From NCBI GenBank assembly GCA_900312665.1, contig ONZQ02000014.1, positions 589,924 to 653,923 of the forward strand: a stretch of DNA of 64,000 nt. The letters are read 5' to 3'. How positions within the stretch are numbered: the first letter of the stretch is position 1; each line of letters opens with the position of its first letter. This document shows, piece after piece, positions 45,931-57,761 of this stretch. Under the pieces are notes generated by a model, which was not told where the DNA came from, did not search any database, and saw nothing but the letters and a program-made list of their open reading frames with translations. This DNA is from Cephalotrichum gorgonifer. Taxonomy: Eukaryota; Ascomycota; Sordariomycetes; Microascales; Microascaceae. The position numbers and the translations under genes were made by a program.

Positions 45931-48900
45931 TCACGTCCTCGGACTCCTCAGGAACCCGACGACACCGCTACAGTACCCCACCAGCGAGTCCAACCGCCCG
46001 CTCTCCCTCTCCTGCTCCTTCCTCCACTCCTTCAGCGCCCCGACCACCGCCTCGTTCTCCGTCACGACGTCGAAGTGCAGCCGCAGGAATACCGTCATCC
46101 ACGCCTGCGTGAGCTCGTAGTCCCGCCTCTCCACGAGCCGGTTCGTCAGCGCCCGCACGAAGTGCAGCAGCTCGTTGCGCCCCTCGGGTCCCTCGCCTGG
46201 CGAGAGCGAGCGGAGCTCGAGGTCGGCCGCCGAGGGCGGGAGAGCCTTGAGGTGCTCTATGAAGTCCGTGTCTAGATCGAAAAGTTTCAGTTAGTTAACT
46301 TGGTCTAAAGAAAGGGTGACCGTAAATGGGTTAGTTTAAAAAAAAAAAAAACTTACAATCTCCCGAGGCGGCCCCGGCTAGGAGCTTGCCCGTAAACGCC
46401 TCCTCCTGCCTCGCCATCTCGAGCTTCATTATCCGGGAGGTTGGCTCCTTCACCTCGGCGGCCACCTCACCCTCGATGGCCTTCGGCCTCACTCCGAGGA
46501 AGAACGGTGCCTTCTCCGGTGCCTTGGGGGCTTCCTTCGGCTTGTTCCGCTGCTTGATGAGATCGAGGTGCAGAAGCGTCTGCCACCTCGACCTCGGCAC
46601 GAGACTCAGGGTCGTCATCTCCGAGCTCAGCTGGTCCACATCCGGCGAGATGAGCGCCGGGTCCTCGACCGACTCGTCGTCCTCCTCGAACGCGGCGTCC
46701 AGGAGACCCTGGTTGCCCTCGCCCGAGACCGTGGGCAGCGCCGTCGCGGCCACCTCGTTGATCGAGATCTGTCGCGTGGGCACGTGGCGGAAGAGCGTCT
46801 TGTTCGTCCAGACGCTGACGCCGAGCTTGCCATCGACGCATGCGGCGAGGTACTCGCCCGTCGAGGACATGGCGACCGCCTTGCAGGGCCGCTCGAACCG
46901 GATGGCGTCGATCAGGTGGCTCGTGGGCAGGTCCCACACCCGGACCGTGCAGTCCTCGGACGACGCAATGACCCAGCGGCCGTCGTTAGAGAAGCAGAGG
47001 TCGGTGACGACATCCTCAAAGCCTAGGAACTCTCGGATCGTCCGCTTCGTCTCCATATCCACGACCCGTATGGAGTGGTCATCGCACGAGAAGGCGAGCA
47101 GGTCGTTCGGGGCGTGATACCGGCAGCCCGTGATCGCCGTCATCGGCGCCCAGTCGATCTCATGCACTAGGTTGCCCGTCAAGAAGTCCCAGAACTTGAC
47201 TTTCCCGTCCAGCGAACACGAGATGACAAACTTGTTTGTCGAGTCCACGATAATGCCCGTGACGGCCTTGGTATGCCTCCCGGTACCGGCCGCGAATTTA
47301 CCAGCAACGCGCGTCTCTAGAGACACAACATTGTCCGCCTGTTTCGTCTGCTGCATCTTGAGATGCCGAGCCTGAGCCGGCGTAACCTTCGAGGGGAACT
47401 GCTGGCGGTGGATCCCCGATTGGAGGTTGAACATGTCAATGGCCCCGCCCACTGATCCCACGAAGGCAAACGTCCCGCAAGGACTGATACCGACCGTCGA
47501 CACATTAGTTCCGTCGCCCGTCTCGAACATCCACCGGCCCGCTCGCTTCCTTCCCCAGAACCAGGTCCTCGCGTAGGCATCGTCCTTGTGCGCCGTAACA
47601 ACGCTCTCCCAGCCCGTCATCCCGCTCACCTCGGCGTCGTAAACGGCCTTCTTGGCACGATCCTTCTTCGAGACGCGCTGCCAGATGGGCTGCTTTCCGG
47701 GAAGCGCGCCGATTCCACCGTCGCGGTTGAGGGAGCTCGCGATACATGTAATCTCGGGAGCCTTGATGTCTTCGAGCGAGGTCGTCGGGCCGTGGGCGAG
47801 AGCCGAAGTCGACAGGAGACCAAACTTCTTCGCCTTCTTGCGGATATTACCCTGGCTGAGCTCGGTGCTCTGTCCGTCGCGACGCATACTCCACCCCCAG
47901 AGGCTCCTGTCGCTACCACCGCTGAGAAGCCATTTGTTGCCCGCCTCCGCACCGTCGAAGTCGGTGGGCAGGAACTCGAGGCAGTTCACAGGAGCGGCGT
48001 GACCACTCCTGGTATGGAGGATGCGGGGAACCGGGGAAAAGGGCGTCTCGTCGAATATCCACGTCTTCAGGGAGTTGTCGAGGCCGCTAGTGACAATGAC
48101 CGACTGGGCGTAGAGGAATTCCACCTTGCTTATACCTCCACCGACCACGGGGCCGCCACGGGAAGGCGGGTTGTGCGCGCTTCGGAGGATACCCGATATC
48201 CTGCCGCCACCGTTGAGATCCCAGAAGGTTACGTCGCCAGTCGCCGGCGTAGAAGTAGCCATGATGCCGTCCTTCCTCCCGTCATGGCCGGCACCCAGGC
48301 CGTCTGACCTGAAGCTTACGGCGCTCACGGGAGCATCAGGGGTGCCGGCGTTCAGTTCGATGAGTGCCCTATCCCGGAGAATATCGTGCAGAACCAGGGG
48401 TCCCTCGGAATAGGCAATAGCAACGACGGAGAGGGCAGGCGAGGGCTGTAGACACGTAACCGCTCCCGCATCCTTCCGTGGGGGGATGATGGTGTAGATC
48501 AGCTTTCCGGTGCTGACGTTCCATATCTCAACCCACCCATCCTTGCGGCCGACGAGGATCTTGTTGAGATAGGTGGGCATATTCGTGATACCTCCGGTAA
48601 GCTCATTGCCGCCGTCCGGGGCAGCTACCGTCCGGATAGTGGTATAGTGCTCGTAGGTAGTCGAGTTCCAAACCTCTACTCTCGTGACAGCGCAGGCGAC
48701 GATCCAGGATCCGAAGACGAGGAGCTGCTTGATGGGCTCGTCGAGATCGCCGGGGACAGCCAGCTCTGCTACCTTCCTTCCCCTCTGGAAAACCCAAACG
48801 CCTTGGCTTCCTCCGGTTCCCCATGCAGCGAGTACCTTTTGCTTCCATGCTATGGTTGCCGTGATGTCGGTGGGAGTCTCGGGACGGCTGACGAAGACGA

Positions 48901-49225
48901 GGTTCAGGCCGCGCTTGAGGTCGTAGGTCTGCAGAGATCGGCCGACCGAGGTGGTGATTTGAAAGGACGTCTTGCCGAGGGGGACGCTAGTAAAGGGCAC
49001 AGCCGTCGGGGACACAAGGCCAATCGTCTAAGAGGCTCCGTCAGTAACCAAGTCGAGCACAAGAGTCCTCAGCGCCGGAGAGACGACTCGATGTATCCCA
49101 GTGAGAAAACATACTCTGAAGGGTGCAAAGATGGAAGAGGTCTTGGGGGCGGAACTCTTCTGGGCGATTCTAGAGTCCCGCTTCTGGCGCTTGGCCAGAG
49201 GGCCACTGCTCTCTGAGTGCGGCAT
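45931..49225 (-). CDS. UTP21: U3 snoRNA-associated WD40 protein Utp21 (WDR36 family)
   Basis: Component of the UTP-B subcomplex of the small-subunit processome, needed for 18S rRNA maturation in the nucleolus. Three exons, 49225-49115, 49027-46357 and 46271-45931, give 1040 residues, within the usual size for filamentous fungi. The N-terminus is basic (KRQKRDSRIAQK). Two tandem WD40 propellers follow (for example VWVFQRGRKVAELAVPG, DGWVEIWNVSTGKLIYTI, VTFWDLNGGGRISGIL, LDGKVKFWDFLTGNLVHEI, SSEDCTVRVWDLPTSHLIDA). After an acidic linker comes the Utp21 C-terminal domain starting WQTLLHLDLIKQRNKPKEAP; it is completed in exon 3 (FIEHLKALPPSAADLELRSL, then a helix with WMTVFLRLHFDVV). The last intron donor GTAAG is followed at once by T14, and its branch site reads CTAAC. 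Confidence 0.95.
46338..46351. repeat. A14 homopolymer next to a Utp21 splice donor
   Basis: Fourteen A on the plus strand become a T run starting right after GTAAG of the second UTP21 intron (46272-46356). Confidence 0.85.
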
Positions 49226-50118
49226 ATTGTATGGAAGGGAAACGCTGCCGTCGGGTGAACTGACAGTCTCCGTCTAGACGACTTCACGAAGCATTTGGAT
49301 TTACAAGTACTTGCGATGGCCCAAATTTTTTCCCCAATCGATAAGAGAGATGATAAGCTAGTGTTGTACAGCAGCAAAATAGCGGGTCCATTTACCCCGC
49401 CAAGTGAAGGTCTGGTGTGTCAGCTGGCGACCACCTGGCCAACCCACGCGCATCCTTGGCATACATTGCACTCCATATTACAGGATATTTCAGACCCACC
49501 TTCGCATGGCCCGTGGGACCAATCTGTCAAAGAAGGGTCCGCCGTTGTGCAGCTGTTTCAGCATGACATCACCAGTGGTAAAACGAAGCGAAAACGAAGT
49601 ATGGAGTCAAGCTAACTCTAGATGCGCCAAGGCACCGCGTTAGACGTAACCTTCTTAGCTTAGAATGTGCCTGCAGGATTTATCAACTCAGGGTCACCGG
49701 AGTGCTATTTCATCCCGCCAGGGTATACAAGTAATAACCTGTATGTGGTAGCAATTCTCTCTGGTCGTTGCCCGGCTGGCCTGGTCGACAAGGGTATTTT
49801 GTTAGTAAACACGTGATAGTACTTGTTTGTTACACGCGCTGGGAACAACCAACTTTAATTTAATGGCATTGGACCCCTAACCCGCGTCACCCACCCCTCG
49901 ATCGTCGAACAACACAATTTTCTACAAGGCCTCGAGGTCTGGCGTATTGATCTGGTGTCTATGTGATGATTTAGTGCAGTTCCCTACGCCCAGACTGCTC
50001 CAGACCGATCTACGAAGACACCCAGCCGGGCATCTGTTTACTTCCGACTTCGAGAGTGCGCCAGTCTCCGACCGATTGGATTCATCCAACTACCAACAAC
50101 AGAATCGAGCTGCCCACG
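49226..50118. promoter_or_regulatory. Divergent promoter region, UTP21 and HOS3
   Basis: About 890 bases between two start codons pointing away from each other. Near the UTP21 side, GCGATGG (49313-49319) and an AAATTTTTTCCC tract (49323-49334, reading GGGAAAAAATTT on the UTP21 strand) lie about 90-110 bases before the UTP21 ATG. They resemble the PAC and RRPE elements that mark ribosome-biogenesis genes in yeasts, though neither is a perfect match. Confidence 0.35.
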
Positions 50119-53100
50119 ATGTCATTCAGATCCTCGTCACGTCCGCCCCCGACACCGGGGAGGCGGATGTCTTCAACCAATGCGAATCCGCACTCCACGG
50201 ATTCCCATGCTGCAGACCTTGCGCAATCTCTTCAGAAGCTTTCACTTGCGACATCCCCTAATCCGACCGCAAGATCACCACGAACCACTCCGCTTAGGAA
50301 CTCATTGTCCCTAGCATCTCCTGGGTCTTCCGCCAATTCCAGATTCACCCCTCGAAGCTCAACTGGGAGGGACTCACGGCCTGCCACCCCGACTCTGCTA
50401 AGGAAGTCGTCCACTTCGTCCTTGCGCTCGGCAAGCGTCGGCCCTCGCCAGCAGTCTCTGTCACGCAGAGCCAGCTCTGCGAACCTGTCGTCCACACTGC
50501 CCAAATCACCACTAGCAATGGGCGAGCCCGCGCCAGAACCCAAGCCAATAATCACAGCAAACTCTATTGCCAAGGAGTTCTTCCAATCTGACCTACAGTT
50601 CCAGCAAGGGGATGGGGACAAGCGGGCCACCGAAGCCACCGTGATCCTCCACGACTCTTGCTATGGCCACCGATACTCACGCCCCCCTCGGAACCCCGCC
50701 CAGAACCCCGCTCAGACACGCCTGGACCTAACGTCTATTGTCGAACGACCCGAGAGACTCAAGGCCTGCGCCCTTGGAATTGCCATGGCCTACGTTAGAC
50801 TCGGCGATCGTCACGCCGATGGGGAGAATTTCATCCACCCGAAGGTGGATCCCACCACTATCCCTCATTTGCCCTTCCGCATCCGACGCGCTTACAGCCA
50901 TGTGTCACTCCTCTCGCCTGCCGTTGTTGCCGTCCACGGGAAAGAACCGATGGAAGAGCTCAAGACTCTGTGCAACTCCACCCTATCTAAGTTCGCAACC
51001 GATCGGATCGAGGTCGAGCGTGACCAGAGTTCCAAGCAAAACCCGAAACCCGAATTTCATGCTGGCGATCTGTACTTGGGCCCCCACTCACTCGAGGCCA
51101 TGGAAGGGGCCATTGGTGCTGTTTGCGAAGCCGTGGACGCCGTCTTTGGGTCGGGTCCCTCACGCGCGTTTGTCGCCGTCAGACCCCCGGGTCACCACTG
51201 CTCAGCCGATTACCCTTCAGGATTCTGCTGGGTCAATAATGTCCATGTTGGCATCGCGCATGCCATGATGAACCATGGACTTACCCACGTGGCCATTATT
51301 GACTTTGACCTTCATCATGGTGACGGGTCTCAGACCATTGCCTGGAACCATAACCATCGCCACACATATTCAAAGGGAAAGTCGAACCTGTCCCAGTGGA
51401 AGAAGGGACCCATTGGCTATTTCAGCCTACACGATGTCCAGTCTTACCCATGCGAGAGTGGGGATATAGAAAAGACCATGAACGCGAGCGTCTGCATTGA
51501 AGATTCGCATGGGCAAAACATCTGGAACGTCCATCTTAAGCACTGGAAGAACAAGACCGAGTTCTGGGAACTCTACGAGACTCGTTACTCCATCCTTCTA
51601 GAGAAGGCCGAGGAGTTCCTCAAGAGGCAGTCCGACAGACTTCGCGCGGCCGGGAAGACGCCCAAATCGGCAATATTCTTATCCGCAGGGTTCGATGCAA
51701 GTGAGTGGGAGAGTGGTGGTATGCAGAGACACATAATTGGGGTCCCAACCGACTTTTACGCCCGCGTCACCCAAGACGTAGTAAAGATTGCGGAGGACCC
51801 TCAGACCGGCGCGGATGGGCGCATTATTAGCGTGATGGAGGGCGGTTACAGCGATCGTGCGATTTACTCTGGCGTGTGCAGCCACCTCAGCGGCCTCGCC
51901 TCCACCCCTTCTGCCCGGGCCGATGACGGTCCACCTGCCGCCGACCATGAAGCGAGCCAACCCCGTGCGCAACTGGGTGTGGACATGGGTCAGCGGCTTG
52001 GCCTTGCTCCAGGGAACGCATTGGCTGGCCAGGATGACGAACGAGACAGGTCATCCACGAGGGCCTACGATCCAGAATGGTGGTCAAGCACGGAGCTGGA
52101 TGCCCTTGAGCACGTCATCGGAATGCCCACACCGGAGCCGAAGAGGCCACGCAACTCCCTCCCGCCAACCTACTGTTCTCCTACCCACGCATCAACGGCG
52201 AGGGCCGCCGACCCGGTGAGGCTACATCGGAGTCTCCACAAGAACGGCCAGCTCTCGCGACCGCCAACCCCGCCACCGCCGGAGGTCCCCTGGACGATTG
52301 CGGTGCAAGAACTTCATAACCTGCTGGTGCCGGAGGATAGGCCGACGGCGAGCTGCACGGTAGAGGAGATCTACGAGATCGTTGCACTGGCCAAGAAAGA
52401 CTACCGCTCGGTTACGCCAGCCACCCAGTTGAGGAGCCCCACGGCAAGCGAGGTCCCAACCCCGACTAGTGTTCAGAGGGCAGGGCTCAGAACCCGGAAG
52501 CCGAAGCCTGTTGAGGCTATCTACGAGGATGAAAAGGTATGTTAACTCCTACTCTCGTCCATGTGCACTATCTGAGCATTGACTAATGGTCTTGACTAGA
52601 ATTTGAAGGCGCCGGTAGTCCGGAGGTCTAACAGGCGTGCTAGCACAGCGTCTGTTCTGACCACTGTTGAGAGGGACGACATGGCGCCGGCTGCGACGGT
52701 GGAAAGTGGCATAAGCAATCGTGGTAGAAGCCGAGTTTCCGATGTGGGTGGTCCGACATCGCTGCTGCAAGCCAAGAAGGCGCGAGCTGCGCCCACGCCT
52801 GCGCCTACGCCTCGCAAGGAGGCAGCGAAGAAGCCGCCAGCAAGGCCCGCGCCGCAGAAGCGAGCTTCTAGCACAACGGTAGCAAAGGGAAGCGCGAAGG
52901 CCGGTGGACCCCAGCCTCCTGCCGCTATCCCTACCGCCTCTGGAGCCGCCAAAAAGCCGGAGATCCGCGTATCCGGGTCAGGCGCACAGCGGGACCAGAA
53001 ACCTAGCCTTGTCGACTCGATAACGGCTGGCATGAACAAGATTAAGATCACTATCGTCAACAAGTCTGGCCAGGGGGCGCAGGCACTGGGTGGGTCGAAG

Positions 53101-53649
53101 GCGGGTTCCGCGGCCCCCGAGGCCGGGGCTCCTACCGTCTCGGCTCCTAAGCGCAGAATCAAGATTGTCCAGAATGGGAGCAGACAGCAATCCCCGCGGT
53201 CGTCTCTCGAGGGACCCAGGTCGGAGGAGCCTTCCCGGTCTGATGATGGCAGCAGGCAGGCGGCGGGCCAGTCCCCCATCCCATCCATCTCCACGCCCGT
53301 ATCGGCGGGGTCGCCCAACGCGCTATCGCCACCACTCCCGGCCAGCTCTCCCGCCACGGAGCAGCCGGGGCCGGAACCGACGACTCCGGACTTGTTTGTG
53401 CAGTACCAGCCGAACGGCCCGACCCCGGAGGCCATCCCCCTAAAGGACGAGCTGAACTTCCTACCTCCGAATGTGGGTACGCCGACACCAACGCCGATGC
53501 CGATGAAGAGGGCTGATCTGCCGACATTTACGTCTACGTCGGCGATTCCGTTCGCGACAGCGGAGGAGCCGGCGGACGGGCGCCTAAATTACGAGGAAGA
53601 GGGCTCGATATGGGAGGTTCAGGAGTCACCATCCAAGCCAGGTGCATAG
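50119..53649 (+). CDS. HOS3: Hos3-type histone deacetylase
   Basis: Zinc-dependent class II-like deacetylase of the Hos3/HosB family. Two exons, 50119-52536 and 52600-53649, with a 63-nt GTATGT...CTAG intron, encode 1155 residues. The frame continues upstream but the first ATG is 50119 (MSFRSSSRPPPTPG). Residues 1-150 are a Ser/Pro/Arg-rich disordered leader. The deacetylase domain spans about 165-600: ERPERLKA, then RPPGHHC (355-361, with the His pair of the charge relay), SGFCWVNNV, DFDLHHGDGSQ (395-405, zinc-binding Asp and His), SAGFDASEWE (about 524, zinc Asp) and MEGGYS (about 574, catalytic Tyr). All key residues are present, so it should be active. The tail, 600-1155, is disordered and Pro/Ser/Ala-rich with a conserved-looking VQELHNLLVPEDRPTASCTV near 735, and ends INxEEEGSIWEVQESP-like. 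Confidence 0.94.
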
Positions 53650-54272
53650 TGATTCTCCACCGGGACGATATGGGATAGGAAATGTGTGGGGATTTGTTAA
53701 TTTTTCTTCTTCTTCTTCTTCTTCTTCTCCTTTCTTCTTCCTTCCAGCCACGTTCTCTATGGTTCTTATAATTCCTTGTATAACTCTTTTTTTTTTGGCC
53801 CTTCGGAGCACGAAGCTCTTTCCTTTTCGGCTTAGGGGCTTCTAGGAAGAGAGAAGAGGGAAAGCCATTGGTCCTATTTCGGAAAGGTCTGGTGTTGGGA
53901 ACTTTTCTTTTTACATGATACCCGTGGGCTGTGCCTCGAAGAGGGGGATAGAGAGAGAGAAGGGGGGCGGGGCACAAAACTTGATGTTTTCCGCAATCTC
54001 GCGATGGTTGATTGGCTTTACCTGTTGGTTTTATTTTTTATTTTAAGAGAAAGAGAGATCGTGTTTGGACGACGTGAAAGATATTCCCAGACATTGTGGT
54101 GTTTTTTTCCTCTTCTTCTTGCTCTCTTTCCTTGTATTCTATCTTCCTTTTCTATTATGCATCTCGTCATTATGCTGGTAATCCTTTCCTGGATTCGGGA
54201 TCCGGTAACGTCTAAGCGTGCCAACTAGTTCCCCCCGTACCCTCCCTCCAAAATCATTACCTTGGGGGTATC
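53650..54272. other. Convergent 3' region, HOS3 and HIS2
   Basis: Tail-to-tail spacer. Contains a (CTT)n microsatellite at about 53705-53727 and T-rich runs; nothing else recognised. Confidence 0.6.
53705..53727. repeat. CTT microsatellite
   Basis: Seven to eight uninterrupted CTT/TTC units just downstream of the HOS3 stop codon, extending into a CT-rich tail. Confidence 0.85.
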
Positions 54273-55457
54273 TCACTCTAACTTTAAGCCCGCACGGACA
54301 GCAGAGATGGGCACGCTCTTCTCCAGCAGGGTGGCGCTGCCGTCTGGCTGGGCCACCCTCTCGAAGGTCCAGAGCTCGGTGACGCCTAGGGACTCGAGGT
54401 AGGTGAGGGCGCGCAGGTAGTTTGTCGCGACCTGGGCGATGCCGTGGGAGTCGTCCGACATTGTGAACTTTCCGCCGAGGGAGAGGTATTTCTTACAGGG
54501 GGTTTCGAGTGAGCAAACATGGCTTGGGGGGCACCACGAAGAGATTCCTCGGGAGGAAGGAGATTGGAAGTAAAAGGGATATCATGAGGTGGGGTGAGGT
54601 GGGAATAGTCTGGGGATAGGGGGCAGCAAGGTTGTGTCAAGGAAAAAGAAGAAAAAGGGGGGGGTGGGGTTCTCACCTCCGCGATGACCCGACCCGGATA
54701 CGGCTCGTCCAGCCCCTTCCGCAGCGCCGCCGAGTTACACTCCAGCCAGCCGCCCTGCTTGACGACCTCCTCCAGGTTCCTCACGACCTTGTCCCACACG
54801 GCGGGCCACTCCCTCAGGTCCCGGCCTGGGTCCTCGCTCATGAGGCGCACGAGGTCGAAGTGGCCCACGACCCTGGGCCTCAGGGTCCTGAGCATGTCGA
54901 GCTGCTCGTCGTAGTAGGCGGCGTACAGCGGCTCCTCGCCGGGCCCGCCGCAGGCGTCGCGCGCCCTCTGGTACGTGGCGCGGTCGTAGTCGATGGGGAC
55001 GCCGGCCACGTGGTGGAGGGAGCCGATGAAGTAGTCGACCGACGGGGAGGAGGCGAGGGAGAGGACGCGGGCGGCGTAGGAGGGGCGGATGAACTCGGCC
55101 TCGAAGGCCACGAGGATGTGGATCTGGGAACTGTACTTCTCCCGGAGGCGGTGGGCCTCGGCGAGGTAGGCGTCGTGGCGGGGCGGGAGTGCGGCGAGGG
55201 AGGCCTGGGGGTCGTCGAGCTAAAGGGAAGGGGGGGAGGGTGTCTCAGCATGGGATGGGATGGGGAGGACGTAAGAAGGAAGGACTCTAGATTACCTCCT
55301 CCGGGTAGAGCTCGTCGAGGCTATACCGCGGCATGTGCTCGGTGAGGCCCATGGTCGTGAAGCCGACGGAGATGGCGTGCTTGACGATGTCCTCCAGCTC
55401 GTCCTTTGCGTGGCCGGGGCAGAACTGCCCCGAGTGGGAGTGCATTGTGAAGGCCAT
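54273..55457 (-). CDS. HIS2: Histidinol-phosphatase (PHP family)
   Basis: Removes phosphate from L-histidinol phosphate, the penultimate enzyme step group of histidine biosynthesis. Three exons, 55457-55296, 55219-54677 and 54491-54273, give 307 residues, in the normal range (yeast His2 is 335). Metal-binding PHP motifs are visible: MHSHSGQFCPGHA (residues 5-17), LTEHMPRYS (about 38), VAFEAEF (about 95), FIGSLHHVAG (about 122), VGHFDLVRLM (about 176) and TMSDDSHG, built after intron 2. Introns are 76 nt (GTAATC donor) and 185 nt (GTGAGA donor); the longer one carries C- and T-runs right after the donor. The start is the ATG immediately before the first metal motif; an upstream extension is not needed. 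The gene is divergent from the MOSC gene. Confidence 0.93.
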
Positions 55458-56483
55458 CTTTAGGGGTTTCCGGGGGGTGGAAACCGCGGAGTTCTAGGAA
55501 GCCGTTGTTAGCTTGGGTGCTGTTGAGGGTGTGTGTGTGTAAGGGATGAATTGTGGTCTCGTACTCACTCACTCACTCAACGCGGGGTTATCCAGGAGAA
55601 GAAGAAAAGAAAAAGAAAAATGAAGGCCAGAGGAGGAAAATATGTGAAGTTGTACGAGTGGATTTTAAGAAGAAAAGTATTCTCCAAACCTGTAACAAAA
55701 GGAATATCTCAATGTGGAATGAGAGAAAAATGGGTTATGTAGCTTCTGTCTAGTAGCTTAACCTGAGCTGAGCTTGAACCCCGACTTCTATCTCGAGATA
55801 TTGAAATCACCCGTTGTACCATCCTAACTAGAAACTAACTACTTACTCATCAAGGGATTTTCCCCGCCCCACCCTCAGGTTCGCACCTCACTTCACCTAG
55901 CCGAGACTCCCCGCACTTCCTCCCGACCAGTGCCGCGCTTCTTACAAGCATATTTTAGAGATGGCGCCTCTGACTGGACGCTGGTAACGAGTGGAGAACG
56001 GAGTCCGGGAAACTGGGGATAGCCCGCCTGCCAAAGAAAGCGATGCTGCGGCTACTACAGGACTTTCTCGAATCGGACGGTTGTACATGTTAATAACTTG
56101 GTAATCTGGGGTAAACCGAGCAGAGAAGCACAGGAACCGACGAAGACGCTCACCGACCTCTTCGTTGCTTCCGTTCCGTTTGTTTATCCTTAGGTCCCCT
56201 TTTCGGTTCGCCGAGAAAAGAAGAATGTATGTAAAAGGAAGGAGGAAGAAGTGTGACAGTGCTGGGCTCCTTTCCCCGCTCTAAGCCGCTTTCGTCGAAC
56301 TCACGCCCTTCTCAGTGACAAGTACTGTACGTACCCTTCCTTCCAATGGATGCCCAGCTATTAGTTGTCGTGCTCTGATAATAGCAGTTTTACTTCGACC
56401 TCAATAAAACAAAACCACCAATCCCTCCCTTCCCTTTTTTCCAATTCTATTCGCTTATACACCCAAGTAACTACTGGTCTATC
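55458..56483. other. Divergent intergenic region, HIS2 and MOSC gene
   Basis: About 1 kb. Contains a tRNA-like relic with a perfect 12-bp palindrome (55770-55831). The final 150 bases are a CT-rich leader for the MOSC gene. No other gene is supported. Confidence 0.55.
55770..55831 (-). other. tRNA-like relic with 12-bp palindrome
   Basis: On the minus strand TAGTTAGGATGG resembles a tRNA D-arm/A box, with a GTT...AAC stem, and GGGGTTCAAGCTC resembles the T-arm/B box. They are about five bases further apart than in a normal tRNA, and the T-stem and acceptor stem do not pair. Between them lies TATCTCGAGATA (55789-55800), a perfect palindrome with imperfect extension to GACTTC/GAAATC. It may be a dead tRNA or SINE fragment. 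Confidence 0.3.
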
Positions 56484-57735
56484 ATGATAATCGAAAGCGT
56501 AAGTCGTCAGTCAGCACGAGGCCAAAACCCTTTGCTTCCAATGGCAGCACCTCCCCATATCTATATATAGCTCGCAAATCGCTGAACCCCACTGCCAGTT
56601 ATACGTCTACCCGATCAAGGGCCTGCGCGGCGCGCCGCTCGCCTCGGCCCAGCTCACGCCCCAGGGCCTAAGGCACGACCGCCGCTTCATGCTCTGGAGC
56701 CTCGCCCCCGACGGCTCCCTCAAGGCCAAGATCCAGGTCGTGAGCCACCCGGAGGTCGCCCTCTTCGCCCAGGTAATCGTCGGCGAGGGCGGGCAGTCAG
56801 TTGGAGACGACGCCAGAGGTGATGGGAAGTCCGCCGCCGAGCCTCCCTCAGTCGTCGTCCGGTACCTGACACCGGAGGTGCCTCTCGTGCCCCACCACCC
56901 CTCGCACGACGCACCCCTCAGAGCCCCCCTCGAGCCCGACACCGCCGCCCTCGAGTCCGTAGAGATGACCATGTACGGTAGCGGCGCGACGGTGTACCGC
57001 ATGGGCGAGCCCTACGACGAGTGGTTCTCCTCCTGCCTGGGCTACCCCGCCGCGCTCCTCTACATAGGCGACGGCCGCCGTCCACAGCTCGGCTTCAGGC
57101 CGGCGACGAGACTACCCAAGCAGAGCCCCCTCCGGCGCCTCATCTCCTACGTCTCCGGCCTAATCATGTACGTCCTCTTCCTCATCGGCCTCGCCACCCG
57201 CCCCGAGGACGACTGGATCGTCTTCACGGATCTGGCCCCCTTCCTCGTCACATCCACCGCCTCCCTCTCCGACATCTCGTCCCGCATCCCCGACGGCCCC
57301 GTCGGCATGCACCGCTTCCGCCCCAACATCGTCGTCGGGCCCGGACCGGGCTCCAACGACGACGGGCCGTCTCCCTGGGCGGAGGATTTCTGGTCCCAGC
57401 TCACCATATCCCCGCCGCCCTCCCTCCGGGGGGACACAGCGGCAGCGGGGTCGACCCTCCAGATGACCGGAAACTGCTGCCGCTGCGTCTCCGTGAACGT
57501 GGACTACGCTACCGGTAGGCCCTCAACGGGGACGCGTGGCGACGTCCTCAAGAAGATGATGCGTGACCGCCGGGTCGACAGGGGCCAGAAGTGGAGCGCC
57601 GTCTTCGGCCGGTACGCGTCTCTCCTCAGCTCCGGCGGAGCGATTAGCCTCGGGGACGAGGTGAGTGTGAGGACGACTAGTGAGAGGGACGTCTGGGATT
57701 GGCCGTCATGGAACAGTAAGCCGAAGGAGGAATGA
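56484..57735 (+). CDS. MOSC-domain protein (mARC-like molybdenum cofactor family)
   Basis: Member of the MOSC family, which binds molybdenum cofactor through a conserved cysteine; relatives (mARC, YcbX) reduce N-hydroxylated compounds. Two exons, a 15-nt first exon 56484-56498 (MIIES) and 56599-57735, over a 100-nt intron, give 383 residues. The splice joins MIIES to LYVYPIKGLRG, the standard start of the N-terminal beta-barrel domain, followed by LTPQGLRHDRRFML. The MOSC part contains FTDLAPFLVTSTASL, MHRFRPNIVV near 255 and NCCRCVSVNVDYATG near 305, where the middle Cys corresponds to the cofactor ligand. A hydrophobic segment, LISYVSGLIMYVLFLIGLA (about residues 160-178), is unusual for a soluble MOSC protein and could anchor it to a membrane. 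The substrate is unknown. Confidence 0.88.
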
Positions 57736-57761
57736 GGCGTTCCCCCGCGCGAGGGTGGGGG

